Of a stretch of 13,524 nt of DNA, positions 12,772 through 13,524 are shown one piece after another. Under the pieces are notes generated by a model. It ran no database searches. It saw nothing but the letters and a program-made list of their open reading frames with translations, and was not told the origin of the DNA. The DNA is taken from assembly GCA_002395235.1 (NCBI GenBank), contig DGWK01000027.1, positions 328 through 13,851 on the forward strand, read 5' to 3'. The translations under genes and the position numbers were made by a program. Each line of letters begins with the position of its first letter. Within the stretch, counting starts at the first letter, position 1. This stretch comes from Lachnospiraceae bacterium UBA4260 (GTDB lineage Bacteria > Bacillota > Clostridia > Lachnospirales > Lachnospiraceae).

Positions 12772-12842
12772 CTTCGGAAAAAAGATCAAAATAAGGTCCG
12801 GGGAGCTTGTTCACCGGAACGTTTTTGATCTTTTTTCCGAGG
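12772..12842 (-). promoter_or_regulatory. Large inverted repeat in the leader of the operon
   Basis: CGGAAAAAAGATCAAAA (12775-12791) is perfectly complementary to 12823-12839, and the pairing extends outward to 12772/12842 with one G-T pair. An inner TCCGG/CCGGA pair (12797-12801 with 12814-12818) closes a 12-base loop. The arms contain GATC and A/T tracts, so it lacks the GC-rich stem of a normal terminator. It could be an attenuator, an mRNA leader structure, or a tiny mobile remnant. Confidence 0.55.
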
Positions 12843-12848
12843 CGGACA

Positions 12849-12900
12849 AGGCGCGGAGCGCCTCTGAACGCCCACAGTCCCGAATGCGCAGCATTTGGGA
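12849..12900. repeat. Two tandem hairpins in the intergenic region
   Basis: AGGCGC-GGA-GCGCCT (12849-12863) is followed by a 10-bp stem around GCA (12878-12900, TCCCGAATGC pairing with GCATTTGGGA with one G-T). Neither has a U-tract. With the inverted repeat on one side and the dispersed repeat on the other, the whole gap 12743-13011 is rich in stems. I see no coding sequence in it. Confidence 0.5.
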
Positions 12901-12936
12901 AGTGGTGTGCTGAATAGTAACCTTTTTTCTATAGCG

Positions 12937-13014
12937 CGCTCGCAGCGCGAGCCGCCTGCCGCGTGCGGGCTGCCCCAAAGGGCAGCTTCTTCCGTTCCTC
13001 ACGCGTGTGCATCA
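12937..13014 (-). repeat. Dispersed two-hairpin repeat, copy 2
   Basis: On the minus strand it begins with the repressor's own TGA stop (TGATGCACACGCG). The hairpin GCTGCCC-TTTG-GGGCAGC (12986-12969), the block CGCACGCGGC and the hairpin GCTCGC-GCT-GCGAGC (12952-12938) follow. It is roughly 80 percent identical to 817-893 by eye. The first stem is one pair longer than in copy 1 and the loop is changed, so structure is kept while sequence varies. Confidence 0.7.
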
Positions 13015-13428
13015 CTTCATAAAGCGGTCAATCGCTTCATTCATCCTGTCAATCGCTTCCTGATCGTTCTCTCTGACAGCTTCCACAATACAATGTTCCA
13101 TGTGCTGCTTCAGGATCAGTTTTCCGGTGTTATTAATCTCCGATTTCACCGCAGACAGCTGAATCAATACATCTGCACAGTCATCTCCATCCTCCACCAT
13201 CCGGCGCACTTTGTCCAGATGCCCGATCGACCTCTTGAGGCGGTTCACGATCGCGCGAACCTGCTGCGGGTCGTGCGTATGGCTGTGATTATGATTATGA
13301 TTGCCTTCATGCGTGTGAGTATGGCTATCCTCGTGCGAATGGACATGGCCGTCTTCATGAGTGTGGACATGGCCGTCTTCGTGTGTATGTTCACTGCCTT
13401 GCGCGTGAATATGTTCTTCCCCGCTCAT
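13012..13428 (-). CDS. CsoR/RcnR-family metal-sensing repressor with His-rich N-terminus
   Basis: The 138-residue protein has a tail with 18 His among its first 52 residues (HTHEDGHV repeats), then the all-helical CsoR/RcnR/FrmR (DUF156) domain from about residue 53: VRAIVNRLKRSIGHLDKV, DCADVLIQLSAVKSEIN, LKQHMEHCIVEAV. Cys84, His109 and Cys113 keep the spacing (25 and 4) of the Cys36-His61-Cys65 Cu(I) site of CsoR, so copper sensing is plausible. The His tail could also bind nickel, zinc or copper, or buffer metal. These repressors leave DNA on metal binding and free an efflux or storage gene. The ATG at 13428 follows AAAGGAG. The target genes are not visible and may lie beyond the right edge. 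Confidence 0.88.
   Translation of the reverse strand: MSGEEHIHAQGSEHTHEDGHVHTHEDGHVHSHEDSHTHTHEGNHNHNHSHTHDPQQVRAIVNRLKRSIGHLDKVRRMVEDGDDCADVLIQLSAVKSEINNTGKLILKQHMEHCIVEAVRENDQEAIDRMNEAIDRFMK
13335..13390 (-). repeat. Tandem 24-bp units in the His-rich coding region
   Basis: Two nearly identical units starting GGACATGGCCGTCTTC (plus strand, 24-bp period) lie next to each other, and further degraded copies extend on both sides. Each encodes an eight-residue HTHEDGHV-type unit, so the tail probably grew by duplication. Confidence 0.65.
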
Positions 13429-13470
13429 AATGGTAATCTCCTTTTATCGCCTGCATTTTTATTTCATTCT

Positions 13471-13490
13471 TCTGGTAGGGTCCCTCAGTC
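13471..13490. promoter_or_regulatory. Possible repressor operator
   Basis: GGTAGGGTCCCTC (13474-13486) contains the odd-length palindrome AGGGTCCCT about 50 bases upstream of the repressor start. CsoR-type operators often have G/C-tract inverted repeats flanked by TA, so autoregulation here is possible. No convincing -35/-10 pair was found in 13429-13524, so this is tentative. Confidence 0.3.
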
Positions 13491-13524
13491 GGCACAAGTT
13501 ATGCACAGTCCGACGAAATGAGAA

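Noticed and set aside
11585..12913. Open frame of 442 codons on the plus strand, longer than the gene opposite
   Set aside because: The minus strand encodes a convincing AGE-family protein with an excellent ribosome binding site, whereas the plus frame has none and runs through the inverted repeat.
13488..13514. Inverted repeat GTCGG...CCGAC upstream of the repressor
   Set aside because: Arms of only 5 bp with 17 bases between are expected by chance in GC-rich DNA.

Overview
The window looks like a chromosomal segment of a GC-rich gut-type Clostridia, most likely Lachnospiraceae. The reasons are a DUF4317 protein, a CAP-domain secreted protein, a long ROK-like protein and an AGE-family isomerase of the kind common there, strong AGGAGG-type ribosome binding sites and tightly packed operons. 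This is a judgement from protein recognition; no database was searched. No rRNA, tRNA, CRISPR array or phage gene was found.

Region 1 (1-2450) is a graveyard. A TnpB-type IS200/IS605 element ends near 377, inside a beta-carbonic anhydrase gene on the minus strand. That gene has lost its C-terminus to the element and its CxDxR active-site segment to a separate internal deletion. Next come a dispersed hairpin repeat (817-893), a long imperfect palindrome (895-982) holding a second, oppositely oriented IS605-type right end, a P-loop-less remnant of a nucleoside/nucleotide kinase, a DUF2185 gene that looks intact, and a GNAT acetyltransferase with its middle deleted. A good plus-strand promoter (1993-2021) now probably serves the acylphosphatase behind that GNAT remnant.

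Region 2 (2451-4850) holds an acylphosphatase (+), then on the minus strand an apparently orphan HypA nickel chaperone with a CAP-domain secreted protein, and a two-S1-domain RNA-binding protein with a clear promoter and terminator. Region 3 (4882-6021) is DUF4317 on the plus strand, converging on region 4.

Region 4 (6085-12742, minus) is a compact six-gene operon read in this order: AGE-family sugar isomerase, membrane-anchored D,D-carboxypeptidase with a repetitive helical stalk, CE2-like SGNH esterase, a two-TM protein, a ROK-like protein with an extra N-terminal domain, and a rhomboid protease. Gaps are short and two junctions overlap, so co-expression is likely. Sugar isomerase, sugar-kinase-like protein, deacetylase and wall carboxypeptidase together suggest sugar or cell-wall metabolism, and this is the best candidate here for an undescribed functional unit.

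Region 5 (12743-13524) holds a hairpin-rich intergenic stretch with a 17-bp perfect inverted repeat and a second copy of the dispersed repeat, then a CsoR-type repressor with an 18-histidine N-terminal tail.
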